Below, one piece after another: positions 33,516 to 42,200 of a stretch of 43,282 nucleotides of DNA. The translations under genes and the position numbers were made by a program. Every line of letters begins with the position of its first letter. Position 1 is the first letter of the stretch. Location: contig JACZKK010000195.1 in assembly GCA_014860115.1 (NCBI GenBank), forward strand, positions 1 through 43,282, in the 5' to 3' direction. The notes below the pieces were generated by a model. That model made no database searches and was not told the DNA's origin. It saw only the letters and a list, made by a program, of their open reading frames with translations. Source of the stretch: Ignavibacteriaceae bacterium (GTDB taxonomy: Bacteria; Bacteroidota; Ignavibacteria; Ignavibacteriales; Ignavibacteriaceae).

Positions 33516-33576
33516 TCGATCAGGTGTTTATTTGACGAAGAGATATATTTTATAATTTTATTGTAAAAAAATCATT

Positions 33577-34572
33577 TTGATAAACCAATCCGAATTAAAT
33601 ACTCTTTCGAAGAATGACAAGATAGATCATTTTCTTTTGATCAGAAGGATTGATTTACGCAACACAAGAAGTGGAAGTGACTTTCTTTCGACTGAACTTG
33701 GCGACAAAACAGCAGCTATAAATGCAAACGTCTGGGAGGGATTCGCCGAACTTGCTGCAAGGGGAAAAGTCGGTGACGTTGTAAAGGTTGCAGGCACTGT
33801 TGAAGAGTATCAGGGAGCATTACAAATCAGAGTTACATCTATTCATCTTGCCAAGGGATCTGATGGTGTCAGTCCAAGAGATTTTCTACCTGAATCGAAG
33901 CGTAACCTTAATGAGATGAAAGAAGAGTTCAATCAACGGATAAAAAATATTTCAAATAAATTGCTTAAAAAACTCCTCACACAGATTTTTACAGAAGAGA
34001 GATTTGAACAGTTTTGTCTTGCACCTGCTGGTAAATCCTGGCATCATGCTTACATTCATGGTTTGCTTGAACATACACTCGAGATAATTAAAATCTGTGA
34101 ACTTATGTGTGAATTTCATCCTGAACTAAATAAAGATCTTATTCTATCGGGAGCTATGCTTCACGATATGGGTAAGATTGAAGAATTATCTTACGACTCA
34201 GCATTTGAGTATACTGACAAAGGTAAGCTCATTGGACATATTGTAATCGCATCAAATATAATTCGGGATGAAATAAAAAAGATTACTAACTTTCCAGCAG
34301 AGTTGGAAAATAATCTTATTCACTTAATTCTAAGTCATCAGGGAAAGCTTGAACACGCATCACCCGTTGTCCCAAAAACTGCGGAAGCAATTGCACTATA
34401 TCAGGCAGATGAACTTAGTGCAAAGGTTAATGCTTATAAAGGTGCAATTGAAGCAGAGTTAAAACCTGATTCTAACTGGACAAAGTTTATTCATTTAGCT
34501 GATACCGATCTTCACAAGTTTTCCTTAATGGAAAATAAAGAAGAGAAATCAAAAAAATCTTTGTTCGATTAA
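33577..34572 (+). CDS. YhaM-like 3'-5' exonuclease (OB fold + HD domain)
   Basis: A 331-residue protein with an N-terminal OB-fold (about 15-95; KTAAINANVWEGF..VKVAGTVEEYQGALQIRV) and a C-terminal HD phosphohydrolase domain with H196/D197 (SGAMLHDMGKIEE) and earlier HHAYIHGLLEHTLEI. This is the arrangement of YhaM, a 3'-5' exoribonuclease. The start is a TTG at 33577: an in-frame stop lies shortly upstream and no ATG occurs before the OB fold. No ribosome-binding site is clear. It is followed by a TPR gene 13 bases downstream. Confidence 0.87.
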   Translation: MINQSELNTLSKNDKIDHFLLIRRIDLRNTRSGSDFLSTELGDKTAAINANVWEGFAELAARGKVGDVVKVAGTVEEYQGALQIRVTSIHLAKGSDGVSPRDFLPESKRNLNEMKEEFNQRIKNISNKLLKKLLTQIFTEERFEQFCLAPAGKSWHHAYIHGLLEHTLEIIKICELMCEFHPELNKDLILSGAMLHDMGKIEELSYDSAFEYTDKGKLIGHIVIASNIIRDEIKKITNFPAELENNLIHLILSHQGKLEHASPVVPKTAEAIALYQADELSAKVNAYKGAIEAELKPDSNWTKFIHLADTDLHKFSLMENKEEKSKKSLFD

Positions 34573-34585
34573 ACAAAGGAGAGAT

Positions 34586-35371
34586 ATGAAAATTTCTACA
34601 TTTTTTCTTGCGACTATTTTTTCTGTCATTGTCATCAGCAATCTTTTTCCCCAGACGGTTGAGGATTTAATTCAGGAAGGAGATAAATACAACACAGAAT
34701 TCAATCATCAAAAATCTTTAGAGGCTTATCAAAAGGCAGATAAGCTTTCGCCTGCAAACTGGGAAGTTCTCTGGAGAATAAGCAGAGCAATAGTGGATAT
34801 TGCCAATAAAATGCCCGAAGAAACTGATGAGCAAAAAGATGCAAAGTTTAACAAATATAAAAAGTCATTTGCATTTGCAGACAGCGCTGTTAAACTTGCT
34901 TCGGACCAGTCAGTTACCTATTTAAGAAGAGCAATAGTAAACGGAAGAATAGCCTTATTTCAAGGTGTCTTTTCTGCAATCGGAACAGTAGACGATGTTA
35001 AGTTAGATAGTGAAAGAGCAATTCAATTTAACAACGGCGGAAATTACGTTCAGGCACTTTCACATTATGTATTGGGTAGAACGCACGCAAAAGTTTGCGA
35101 AAAATCTTACCTGCTAAGACTTCCGCTTGGACTGGGCTGGGGTGATATGGAAGTCGCAATAAGAGAACTTCAAAATGCCATCAAGCTAAAACCCAACTTC
35201 CGAATGTTTCACCTTGAACTAGCTAAAGCTTATATCGAAGAAGATGAATATGAGTTAGCAAAAGAAAATTTACTTCTTGTTGAAAAAGCCCCAGTCGTTT
35301 TAGAAGATGATGAGGAATATTTAAAAGAAGCAAAGAAATTATTGGTCGAAGTAAAAAAAGAACTTGAGTGA
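34586..35371 (+). CDS. exported TPR protein
   Basis: A 261-residue protein with a signal peptide (MKISTFFLAT..NLFPQT) and TPR-like helical repeats (HQKSLEAYQKADKLSPANWE near the start; MEVAIRELQNAIKLKPNFRM and YELAKENLLLVEKAP near the end). The middle contains YLRRAIVNGRIALFQGVFSAIG. It resembles Bacteroidota regulators-of-microtubule-dynamics-like TPR proteins (weak inference). A good ribosome-binding site (AAAGGAGA) precedes the ATG. The stop overlaps the sirtuin start by 4 bases (GTGA). Confidence 0.8.
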   Translation: MKISTFFLATIFSVIVISNLFPQTVEDLIQEGDKYNTEFNHQKSLEAYQKADKLSPANWEVLWRISRAIVDIANKMPEETDEQKDAKFNKYKKSFAFADSAVKLASDQSVTYLRRAIVNGRIALFQGVFSAIGTVDDVKLDSERAIQFNNGGNYVQALSHYVLGRTHAKVCEKSYLLRLPLGLGWGDMEVAIRELQNAIKLKPNFRMFHLELAKAYIEEDEYELAKENLLLVEKAPVVLEDDEEYLKEAKKLLVEVKKELE

Positions 35372-36111
35372 CTCAAATAGACAAAAGTCTGATTGATGCT
35401 CTGAGAAATGCTGAGTCAATTGTATTTTTCACTGGTGCGGGGATTTCTTCGGAGAGCGGAATAGCTACTTTCAGAGGAAAAGAAGGATTGTGGAATAAAT
35501 TCAAACCTGAAGAACTGGCTAACTTCGATGCGTTTATCAGAAACCCGGAACTTGTCTGGGAATGGTATAATTACAGAAGAAAAATTGTTCACGAAGCCCA
35601 ACCAAATGCAGCCCACCTTACTATTGCAGAAATGCAAAATCACTTTAAAGAAGTTACTGTTGTAACACAAAACGTTGATAACCTTCACCGCAGAGCAGGC
35701 AGTAAAAAAATTTTTGAGCTTCACGGAAACATAGAAAAAAATTTTTGCATCAACTGTAAAAAATTTCATAATAAAGAATTGGATTTCTCAAACGGTGTCC
35801 CGGAATGTGACTGCGGAGGTCTGATTCGTCCTGGCGTAGTTTGGTTTGGTGAATATCTTCCCGAGGATCAGTTTCGTGGAGGTGAACTTGCAGCAATGAA
35901 AGCAGATGTTTTCTTTGTTGTCGGAACTTCTGCTGTTGTTTATCCTGCTGCCGGATTGGTTTATACAGCTAGAGCCAGTGGTGCAACAATTGTTGAAATA
36001 AATATTGAGGAAACGGAGATATCCTCATCAGTAAATTATTCATATTTCGGAAAGGCGGGAGAAATACTTCCTAGAATTTTTGAGGAATATAAATTAAGAG
36101 CGGATTCTTAA
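35368..36111 (+). CDS. NAD-dependent protein deacylase, Sir2 family
   Basis: A 247-residue sirtuin of the CobB-like bacterial class: removes acyl groups from lysines using NAD. Seen: GAGISSESGIATFR (NAD site), TQNVDNLHRRAG, catalytic H119 (ELHGN), four zinc ligands C127/C130 and C147/C149, VVWFGE, and VGTSAVVYPA. The second zinc pair is CxC rather than the usual CxxC. It starts with GTG overlapping the upstream TPR gene stop, so it is translationally coupled. Confidence 0.94.
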   Translation: MTQIDKSLIDALRNAESIVFFTGAGISSESGIATFRGKEGLWNKFKPEELANFDAFIRNPELVWEWYNYRRKIVHEAQPNAAHLTIAEMQNHFKEVTVVTQNVDNLHRRAGSKKIFELHGNIEKNFCINCKKFHNKELDFSNGVPECDCGGLIRPGVVWFGEYLPEDQFRGGELAAMKADVFFVVGTSAVVYPAAGLVYTARASGATIVEINIEETEISSSVNYSYFGKAGEILPRIFEEYKLRADS

Positions 36112-36112
36112 G

Positions 36113-36565
36113 CTAATTCCTAATTTGAAGTCCCACAATTTTACAGAGGCGCTGTAATTCTTTTTTCTCTTCTTTATTCAGTATCTCGAAATGCTTTTTG
36201 ATTGATTTTGATATATGAGGTAGTGTTTCAAGAATTTTATTTTTTCCTTTTGAGGTAAGATGAATAATAAATTGACGCTTGTCTGTCTCTCCTCTTTTTC
36301 TCTGAACCAGCTCCCTTCGTTCAAGATTATTAATCACCATCGTAATATTGCCGCCGCTCTTCAAAATTTTTTTACCAATCTCTTTATGTTTCATTGGTCC
36401 GAGATGCAAGAGTGCATCTAAAACTCCAAACTGACTTTCTGTCAATCCATATTCACTTAACTCTAAATTAATTTTTGAACTCAATGACTCCGCGGAACGG
36501 ATTAATTTGATGTAGCTGTTCAGAGCTTCGATTTCTTTTTTAGAACCCTTAAAATTGCTGCCCAC
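36113..36565 (-). CDS. MarR family transcriptional regulator
   Basis: A 150-residue winged-helix regulator. Seen: N-terminal dimer helix, the DNA-binding helices with GLTESQFGVLDALLHLGPM and KHKEIGKKILKSGGNITMVINNLERR, and the wing LVQRKRGETDKRQFIIHLTSKG with the usual D-R-R/K pattern. It may control the small membrane-protein gene 9 bases upstream in the same direction, with which it is probably cotranscribed (inference). The ligand is unknown. Confidence 0.92.
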   Translation of the reverse strand: MGSNFKGSKKEIEALNSYIKLIRSAESLSSKINLELSEYGLTESQFGVLDALLHLGPMKHKEIGKKILKSGGNITMVINNLERRELVQRKRGETDKRQFIIHLTSKGKNKILETLPHISKSIKKHFEILNKEEKKELQRLCKIVGLQIRN

Positions 36566-36574
36566 TGAAATTTT

Positions 36575-36847
36575 CTACTTATTCTTTCCGGGTGTAATCA
36601 AACTAAGTACTGCTGTAAAAATAACAGCACCTATAATCGTCCAGAGAATGTTGTAGCTGGTTCCTCTAATCACGATTACAAAAGGATCGGGTAGTTGTAA
36701 TTCACGTGCGAGCCAGGTTCCGATAATTGCGCCAATAAACCCAACCACGATTGAAATGATACATCCGCCTCGGCTGAAACCTGATAATGAGCGCCCAATT
36801 GATCCTGCAATTCCAGCTATAATCAGAGAAATAAGAATGTCTATCAT
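36575..36847 (-). CDS. GlsB/YeaQ/YmgE family small membrane protein
   Basis: A 90-residue protein with three hydrophobic segments: an N-terminal helix with IIAGIAGSIGRSLSG, a central GGCIISIVVGFIGAIIGTWLA, and a C-terminal NILWTIIGAVIFTAVLSLI. This Gly-rich layout matches the transglycosylase-associated / stress-response family. Known only as stress-induced in other bacteria; the molecular role is unclear. First gene of a two-gene minus unit with the MarR regulator. Confidence 0.85.
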   Translation of the reverse strand: MIDILISLIIAGIAGSIGRSLSGFSRGGCIISIVVGFIGAIIGTWLARELQLPDPFVIVIRGTSYNILWTIIGAVIFTAVLSLITPGKNK

Positions 36848-36987
36848 TTTAACCTATTATTTATTAAATAATGACCAACGCAAACTAAATTTTATCGAAC
36901 TAAGAATCAATTATTTTTGTTGTAAACTGACGAAACCAGAATTTATTCTGTGTATCATACTCTCAAAGTAATATTATAGAAGTTTCA

Positions 36988-37941
36988 GTGGATAGAAGAA
37001 AATTTTTAAGAAGCAGTGCAATCGCAGCAGCAGGTTCGTTGATCCTGCCGCCTAAGCTTGTTAGAGGATTTAACAAATCACTTTCCGGCAGCAATATGAT
37101 TGAGCCTTCTTCAAGACCGAATTTAAATAGATGGAAAGATGATGAAATTAATATTGCATGGATTGGTCACGCCACGGTTCTAATTAATTTTTTTGGCAAA
37201 TATATTCTTACAGATCCTGTCTTCTTTGAAGCAGTTGGAGTTTATATTGAAGGATATATTCTTGGTCCGCGAAGAGCCAGTCTTCCTGCATTGATGCTCG
37301 AAGATATTCCAAAACCAGATTTCGTTTTGCTTTCGCATGCTCATATGGATCATATGGATTACAAAACTCTGAAAGCGTTAACTGAAAAATATCCAAACCA
37401 GCTTGATTGCATCGTAGCTTATAACACTAAAGATGTAATTGAAGATTTGAAATGGAAATCAATAAATGTAGTTGATTGGGATGAAAAAATCAGTTTGAAT
37501 GGAATTAACTTTAAAGGAATTGAAGTCCAGCATTTTGGCTGGCGCTATCCCGGAGAAAAAGAGAGGTCAACAGGAAGTTTCCATGATGGAAGAAGCTTTA
37601 ATGGTTTTATAATGGAGAGATTTGGTAAGAAGATTTTATTTGGTGGTGACACTACCTTCACTGACAAGTTTAAGAAGCATAGAGATGAAAATATTGATAT
37701 AGCAATTATGCCAATCGGTGCATATAAACCGTGGAGAAAATACCACTGCACTCCTGAAGAAGCTCTTGTAATGGCAGAATACCATCTTGGGGCAAAACAC
37801 TTTATTCCAATCCACACGAAAACATTCGACAGCGGTGAAATGATTCTTGAACCACTAAACTGGCTTGCCAAAACCAGCAAGAATTACAATATAAATGTAG
37901 GTCTCTGGGATATAGGGGAAACCTTCACATTAAAGGGTTAA
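36988..37941 (+). CDS. MBL-fold metallo-hydrolase with Tat signal
   Basis: A 317-residue metallo-beta-lactamase-fold enzyme of the UlaG / NAPE-phospholipase-D-like branch. Seen: twin-arginine signal DRRKFLRSSAIAAAGSLIL at residues 2-20, WIGHATVLIN, the metal motif H117-x-H119-x-D121-H122 (SHAHMDHMD), HFGWRYPG, FGGDTTFTD, and PIGAYKPWRKYHCTPEEAL near the C-terminus. It starts with GTG; the RR motif sits immediately after, which fits a Tat start. Predicted to be exported folded with metal bound. The substrate, perhaps a phospholipid or N-acyl ethanolamide, is inferred only from family resemblance. Confidence 0.88.
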   Translation: MDRRKFLRSSAIAAAGSLILPPKLVRGFNKSLSGSNMIEPSSRPNLNRWKDDEINIAWIGHATVLINFFGKYILTDPVFFEAVGVYIEGYILGPRRASLPALMLEDIPKPDFVLLSHAHMDHMDYKTLKALTEKYPNQLDCIVAYNTKDVIEDLKWKSINVVDWDEKISLNGINFKGIEVQHFGWRYPGEKERSTGSFHDGRSFNGFIMERFGKKILFGGDTTFTDKFKKHRDENIDIAIMPIGAYKPWRKYHCTPEEALVMAEYHLGAKHFIPIHTKTFDSGEMILEPLNWLAKTSKNYNINVGLWDIGETFTLKG

Positions 37942-37971
37942 CAAAGTATCCCCGATAATTTTTTTTGCATA

Positions 37972-38538
37972 ATGTCAAACTCTCATCAAATAATTCAAGT
38001 GTGCATCAAGGCAACTCAAGCGAATATCGAAAGAGCAAAGAAGTCATTCACTCATCTGTCTGTTTCTCAGCTTAATTGGAAATCTCATCCCGACTCCTGG
38101 AGTGTAGGTGAATGCTTATCGCATCTCGTTAATTCTAATGGCTTATATTTAAATAAAATTGAAAATATTTTAAACTCACTCCCTACCGGTTCTGAAAAAG
38201 ATTTTCCTTATAAGCAAAGTTTTATGGGTAAATTGATTGTAAGAGGTGTAGATCCCTCAAATGTTAAAAAGACTAAGACTTTCAAAGTTTTTTTCCCGGC
38301 ATCATCCAGCATTCAGAAAAATATTATTGATGGATATGTTAGCTCTTCGAAAAAATTTATTGAGCTCAATCAGAAAATGCTTTCGTTTGATTTGAGAAAG
38401 AATAAATTAAGCTCGCCGGTAAATAAGTTAATCAGATTAAATCTTGGCGATCCGCTGATAATAATTCCAAAGCATGATGAAAGACATCTTAACCAGGCTG
38501 AGAGAGTGATGAGTCAAAAAGATTTTCCAACAAGGTGA
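37972..38538 (+). CDS. DinB-like metal-binding four-helix protein
   Basis: A 188-residue protein of the DinB/YfiT superfamily, four-helix proteins that bind a metal through three His; some are thiol-dependent transferases. Seen: LNWKSHPDSWSVGECLSHLVNSN (WSxxE..xHL signature) and the C-terminal HDERHLNQAERV metal-site helix. It lies 30 bases after the metallo-hydrolase gene. The substrate is unknown. Confidence 0.85.
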   Translation: MSNSHQIIQVCIKATQANIERAKKSFTHLSVSQLNWKSHPDSWSVGECLSHLVNSNGLYLNKIENILNSLPTGSEKDFPYKQSFMGKLIVRGVDPSNVKKTKTFKVFFPASSSIQKNIIDGYVSSSKKFIELNQKMLSFDLRKNKLSSPVNKLIRLNLGDPLIIIPKHDERHLNQAERVMSQKDFPTR

Positions 38539-38544
38539 ATAGTA

Positions 38545-39078
38545 ATGAGTAAACTAAATCAAGGCTTCATTCAAATTTACACCGGTAACGGAAAAGGAAA
38601 ATCTACTGCAGCAATTGGCCAGGCAGTCCGTGCTGCTGGTTTTGGTTTGAAGACTTACATTGCCCAGTTTATGAAAGAATATCCATACAACGAATTAGTC
38701 AGTCTTAAACATCTTTCCGAATGGATATTGATTGAGCAATTCGGAGGTGATGAGTTCGTTTATAAAAAAGAGCTTCCCGGTAAAGAGGAATTAGCCAAAG
38801 CACGAAACGGATTGCAAACAGCCAGAGAAAAAATGTCAGGCGGCGAATATGATATCATAATTCTTGATGAAGCAATTGTTGCAATTTACTTTAAACTCAT
38901 TCGAGCAGAAGAACTATTTGAGTTCATTAAAATGAAACCAGAAAGTGTTGAATTGATTTTAACCGGAAGATATTGTCCAGAAGAGCTAATTGAATTAGCT
39001 GATCTTGTTACAGAAATGAAAGAAGTAAAACACTACTATCAGAAAGGAATTACTTCGAGAAGGGGAATTGAAAGCTGA
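38545..39078 (+). CDS. cobO: cob(I)yrinic acid a,c-diamide adenosyltransferase (CobO/BtuR type)
   Basis: Transfers the adenosyl group from ATP to cob(I)alamin or corrinoids, producing adenosylcobalamin. Seen: P-loop GNGKGKST at residues 14-21, YIAQFMK, DIIILDEAI (Walker B-like), LTGRYCPEELIELADLVTEM, and the KGITSRRGIE tail. At 177 residues it fits the CobA/CobO type. It follows the DinB-like gene by 6 bases. Other cobamide genes are absent here, so it may serve salvage or a nearby B12-dependent enzyme outside the window. Confidence 0.93.
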   Translation: MSKLNQGFIQIYTGNGKGKSTAAIGQAVRAAGFGLKTYIAQFMKEYPYNELVSLKHLSEWILIEQFGGDEFVYKKELPGKEELAKARNGLQTAREKMSGGEYDIIILDEAIVAIYFKLIRAEELFEFIKMKPESVELILTGRYCPEELIELADLVTEMKEVKHYYQKGITSRRGIES

Positions 39079-39163
39079 TTTCCTGTCCTGCATTTCTTAA
39101 TTGTTGACCTCACCTCCGCTATTACTATAATCTCAACTAAATGAAAAGAGAGATCTATTTTTC

Positions 39164-39189
39164 AAAATTCTTGTTTTTTGAAGAATTTT
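39164..39189. repeat. AT-rich hairpin upstream of the iron operon
   Basis: 9-base arms AAAATTCTT / AAGAATTTT with an 8-base T-rich loop, between cobO and the regulator promoter. It is not followed by a T run; it could weakly end cobO transcription. Confidence 0.3.
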
Positions 39190-39220
39190 AGAACAAATTT
39201 TAAAAAATAATTAATCTCCC

Positions 39221-39251
39221 TTGACTTTATTTTTAAGTGTGCTTAAATTTG
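39221..39251 (+). promoter_or_regulatory. promoter of the iron operon
   Basis: TTG at 39221-39223, a 20-base spacer, then an exact TAnnTTTG match (TAAATTTG) at 39244-39251. The ATG follows 16 bases later, giving a very short leader. Confidence 0.65.
39232..39247. promoter_or_regulatory. candidate operator for the DtxR-type regulator
   Basis: Perfect palindrome TTTAAG-TGTG-CTTAAA that overlaps the -7 element of the promoter. Position and symmetry fit a metal-repressor site that would block polymerase; autoregulation is inferred. Confidence 0.55.
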
Positions 39252-39267
39252 AGCCAGAAAGATTATT

Positions 39268-39927
39268 ATGAAAAGCATATCAAAAGAAGATTACTTAAGT
39301 GTAATTTATAAATCAGCAGACAGTAATGGAGAAATAAGGGCTAACCAGATTGCTGAGAATCTCAACATATCTGCAGCAGCAGTTACAGATATGCTTCGTA
39401 AACTTTCCAATGAAGGATTTGTAGAATACAAACGCTACAAAGGAACCAAGCTTACAAAAAGTGGTGAGGAATATGCGAGAAATATGGTCAGACGACACAG
39501 GATCTGGGAGTTGTTTTTGCACCAGATTGTTGGTTTGCCATGGGACAAAGTCCACAATGAAGCACATAATCTTGAGCATGGATCATCCGATGAATTAATT
39601 AATAAGTTGGAAGAAATGCTTGACTTCCCGGAATATGATCCACACGGGGATCCGATTCCAGATAAAAATGGTAAACTGCCAAAAGGTAGTTCAGGAGTGC
39701 CGCTTAGTACAATAGATCCCGGAAGGAAAGTTAAAGTGAATCGTGTTCATGACTTTGACAGCAGTTTCCTGAAATATATTTCCAAAATTGGAATTGAGTT
39801 AAATAAAGAAATAACTGTTGTGGATGCTATGGAATTTGATCATTCATTATTAGTCAAGATTGATAAAAAAGAAACGAGTATTAGCAGCAAAGTAGCTGCA
39901 AACATTTTTGTAACAGAGGTTAAATAA
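39268..39927 (+). CDS. DtxR/MntR family metal-dependent regulator
   Basis: A 219-residue iron- or manganese-responsive repressor. Seen: winged helix (about 5-65; IRANQIAENLNISAAAVTDMLRKL), a dimer/metal domain with D8, H77, E81, H96, H100, E103 and H104, the conserved [12 protein letters not shown], and a C-terminal SH3/FeoA-like domain. D8 matches the MntR-type ligand; the position held by Cys102 in DtxR is His100 here. It sits at the head of an operon with a DtxR-FeoA fusion and feoB, so it probably represses iron uptake when metal is plentiful. Confidence 0.92.
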   Translation: MKSISKEDYLSVIYKSADSNGEIRANQIAENLNISAAAVTDMLRKLSNEGFVEYKRYKGTKLTKSGEEYARNMVRRHRIWELFLHQIVGLPWDKVHNEAHNLEHGSSDELINKLEEMLDFPEYDPHGDPIPDKNGKLPKGSSGVPLSTIDPGRKVKVNRVHDFDSSFLKYISKIGIELNKEITVVDAMEFDHSLLVKIDKKETSISSKVAANIFVTEVK

Positions 39928-39936
39928 AAGATAACT

Positions 39937-40968
39937 ATGACAGATCCATTAATAACATTACTAATAGGCTCTGGAGTAATTCTGCTTGCCGTGGTCTCAT
40001 TCTTCCCGCAAAAAGGATTAGTTGCCCGGATGAAGCGAAGCAAAACAATATCCAAAAGAGTTTTGACTGAGGATGCTCTGAAGCATTTATATGACTGTGA
40101 ATATAGTGGAGTAAGCTGCACTTTGAACAGCGTTGCCGGAAAACTTTCAATCTCCGAGGATGAAGCAGCAGGATTAATAACGAAGCTTGAGGAAATGGGA
40201 TTGTTAACTTCACATCTGGAAACGCTTCAGCTATCGAGTGAAGGAAGATCATATGCACTAAGGATAATAAGATTTCACAGATTATGGGAAAAATATCTTG
40301 CAGATGAAACTGGTGTGGATGAATTGCAATGGCATCATTCTGCTGAAGAATTCGAACACAAGTTAACGCCTTTGGATGCCGATGCACTCGCTGCACAAAT
40401 TGGTAATCCTGTTTTTGATCCTCACGGTGATCCCATTCCTTCCAGTGATGGCATACTTCCGGATAAGAAAGGGAAACCACTTACTGATTTACAATTTGGA
40501 GAGTTTGCAAGCATCATTCATATCGAAGATGAACCGGATGCCATATATCAACAGCTTGTTGCCGAAGGATTATATCCTGGCATGCAGGTGAGGATGCTGG
40601 AATCTACTAAGGAAAGAGTGAGATTTACAGCGAACGGAGAAGAGTGTTTATTAGCTCCATTATTTGCGAAAAATATTACAGTATCCTCGATCAAATTTGA
40701 AAAAACTGTTGAAGGCAAATTCAAGAGTCTGTCTTCCTTAAAAACCGGTGAAAAAGGAAAGGTCCTTGGAATTTCTAAAGCGTTGAGAGGACAGCAGCGA
40801 AGAAGGTTGATGGATCTGGGAGTTGTTCCGGGGACAGAAATTATTGCTGAGTTGAAAAGTGCTTTTGGCGATCCGACTGCTTACAGAATTAAGGGAGCTT
40901 CAATTGCTCTTCGGAAAAAACTTGCTGATCGTATCTATCTGGTCTCAGAAAATGAAGGAATGAATTAA
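39937..40968 (+). CDS. membrane-anchored DtxR-like / FeoA fusion protein
   Basis: A 343-residue protein. Order: one N-terminal membrane segment (about 4-22), a DtxR-like winged helix (about 42-105), a metal/dimer domain with H114, E118, H133, E137, E140 and H141, [12 protein letters not shown], an SH3-like domain, and a C-terminal FeoA domain (about 258-335; [39 protein letters not shown]). FeoA normally is a small separate partner of FeoB. Fusing it to a membrane-tethered metal sensor suggests direct metal-dependent control of the transporter rather than classical DNA binding (inference). It ends 2 bases before feoB. Confidence 0.85.
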   Translation: MTDPLITLLIGSGVILLAVVSFFPQKGLVARMKRSKTISKRVLTEDALKHLYDCEYSGVSCTLNSVAGKLSISEDEAAGLITKLEEMGLLTSHLETLQLSSEGRSYALRIIRFHRLWEKYLADETGVDELQWHHSAEEFEHKLTPLDADALAAQIGNPVFDPHGDPIPSSDGILPDKKGKPLTDLQFGEFASIIHIEDEPDAIYQQLVAEGLYPGMQVRMLESTKERVRFTANGEECLLAPLFAKNITVSSIKFEKTVEGKFKSLSSLKTGEKGKVLGISKALRGQQRRRLMDLGVVPGTEIIAELKSAFGDPTAYRIKGASIALRKKLADRIYLVSENEGMN

Positions 40969-40970
40969 TT

Positions 40971-41771
40971 ATGAATCTGAATACAAATGCTTGTGAAACT
41001 TGCCCGGTTCATAATGCGGGAAATCTAAAAAGACTCGGCATTGATATGAGCACTTTTGATTTTGTGGTTGCTCTTGCAGGAAATCCGAATACCGGGAAAA
41101 GTACTGTATTCAATAATCTAACCGGATTGAAACAACACACTGGCAACTGGCCTGGTAAAACTGTTACCCGTGCTGAAGGTGGATTTGAATTTAACGGCAG
41201 CAAATACAAACTTGTTGATCTTCCGGGGACTTATTCACTTCTCTCAACCAGCACTGATGAAGAAGTCGCAAGAGATTTTATTCTTTTCGGTCAGCCTGAT
41301 GTTACTGTTGTAGTTGTTGATGCAACTCGTCTTGAGAGAAATCTGAATCTTGTTTTACAGATTTTAGAAATTACAGAGAGAGTGATTCTCTGTTTGAACC
41401 TTATGGATGAAGCAGAAAGACATCAGATTAAAATTGATGAAAGAATGCTTTCAAAAGATTTAGGTGTTCCTGTTATTCCTGCTGTTGCCCGTTATAACAA
41501 AGGAATGAATGAATTGCTCAATGCAATATATGAGGTTGCAACGGGAAAGTATATCTGCAAACCATATAGATTGAAAAGTAAATCAAGAGAATTAAATTTT
41601 GCTGTTGAGAAGCTAAGTAAAATGCTGCTTGAAGAATTCTCGAATCTCCCGAATGCAAAATGGGTTGCACTAAGATTGCTCGAAGGTGATCAAAGTATAA
41701 TTGATTCAATTAGAAATGGTGATTTAGGCAATATTAAAAAGCAAGAGCTAGTTGAATTATCAACGGCTTAA
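40971..41771 (+). CDS. feoB: FeoB N-terminal GTPase part (split gene)
   Basis: A 266-residue G-protein part of the ferrous iron transporter FeoB. Seen: Cys pair C8/C11 (CETCPVH), G1 GNPNTGKST (37-45), G2 Thr in PGKTVTR, G3 DLPGTYSL, G4 NLMD, and the helical GDI-like domain with [15 protein letters not shown]. It stops (TAA) at 41771, before the membrane domain. FeoB proteins of this type, as I know them, are single chains of about 600-700 residues; the membrane part begins at 42269. A GxxExxY gene with flanking repeats lies between. The two parts may still work together as separate polypeptides. Confidence 0.88.
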   Translation: MNLNTNACETCPVHNAGNLKRLGIDMSTFDFVVALAGNPNTGKSTVFNNLTGLKQHTGNWPGKTVTRAEGGFEFNGSKYKLVDLPGTYSLLSTSTDEEVARDFILFGQPDVTVVVVDATRLERNLNLVLQILEITERVILCLNLMDEAERHQIKIDERMLSKDLGVPVIPAVARYNKGMNELLNAIYEVATGKYICKPYRLKSKSRELNFAVEKLSKMLLEEFSNLPNAKWVALRLLEGDQSIIDSIRNGDLGNIKKQELVELSTA

Positions 41772-41785
41772 TTTAAAATTTATTA

Positions 41786-41811
41786 GCCACAAAGACACCA
41801 AGACACGAAGA
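41786..41811 (+). repeat. left inverted repeat of the GxxExxY cassette
   Basis: 26 bases whose reverse complement is three octamers of the form TCTTNGTG (N = C, G, T) plus GC. It ends 1 base before the ATG of the GxxExxY gene, and its AAGA end may serve as ribosome-binding site. Confidence 0.85.
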
Positions 41812-41812
41812 A

Positions 41813-42199
41813 ATGAATCCATTATCAGAAAAAGAAGAGAGAATCGGAAAAATAATTGTAAATGCTGCCTTTAAAGTTCATAAAGAATTAGGTCCTGGCT
41901 TACTTGAAAAGATTTATGAAATAGCTTTGACACATGAACTTCAGAAAGCAGGATTGGAAGTTAAGAGACAAGTTGAAATTCCAATTGTGTATGATGGGAT
42001 TAAATTCGATGAAGGATTAAGATTGGATTTGTTAGTTGAAGATTTAGTAATTGTAGAAACAAAAGCAATTGAGCAAGTCAATCCTGTTTGGATGGCACAA
42101 GTTCTTAGTCATCTAAAATTAACTAAAAGAAGGCTTGGTTATTTAATCAACTTTAACGTTCCACTAATTAAAGATGGAATTAAAAGATTAGTTTTATAA
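41813..42199 (+). CDS. GxxExxY family protein (PD-(D/E)XK-like)
   Basis: A 128-residue protein. Seen: the namesake motif G29-LL-E32-KI-Y35, then a PD-(D/E)XK-like site with D72 (RLDLLV) and E82-T-K84 (VIVETKA), and LTKRRLGYLINFNV near the end. The family is widespread and scattered in Bacteroidota and others, with nuclease-like motifs but no settled function. The ATG is 2 bases after the left repeat, and the stop is 1 base before the right repeat, so gene and repeats form one unit. Confidence 0.92.
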   Translation: MNPLSEKEERIGKIIVNAAFKVHKELGPGLLEKIYEIALTHELQKAGLEVKRQVEIPIVYDGIKFDEGLRLDLLVEDLVIVETKAIEQVNPVWMAQVLSHLKLTKRRLGYLINFNVPLIKDGIKRLVL

Positions 42200-42200
42200 A

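Noticed and set aside
39141-39191. 16-codon ORF MKREIYFSKF... before the iron operon
   Set aside because: No ribosome-binding site and it coincides with an AT-rich hairpin; not enough support.
40971-41771. Free-standing small GTPase rather than part of FeoB
   Set aside because: It has FeoB-specific G motifs and the GDI-like helical domain, and the matching membrane domain follows in the same direction.
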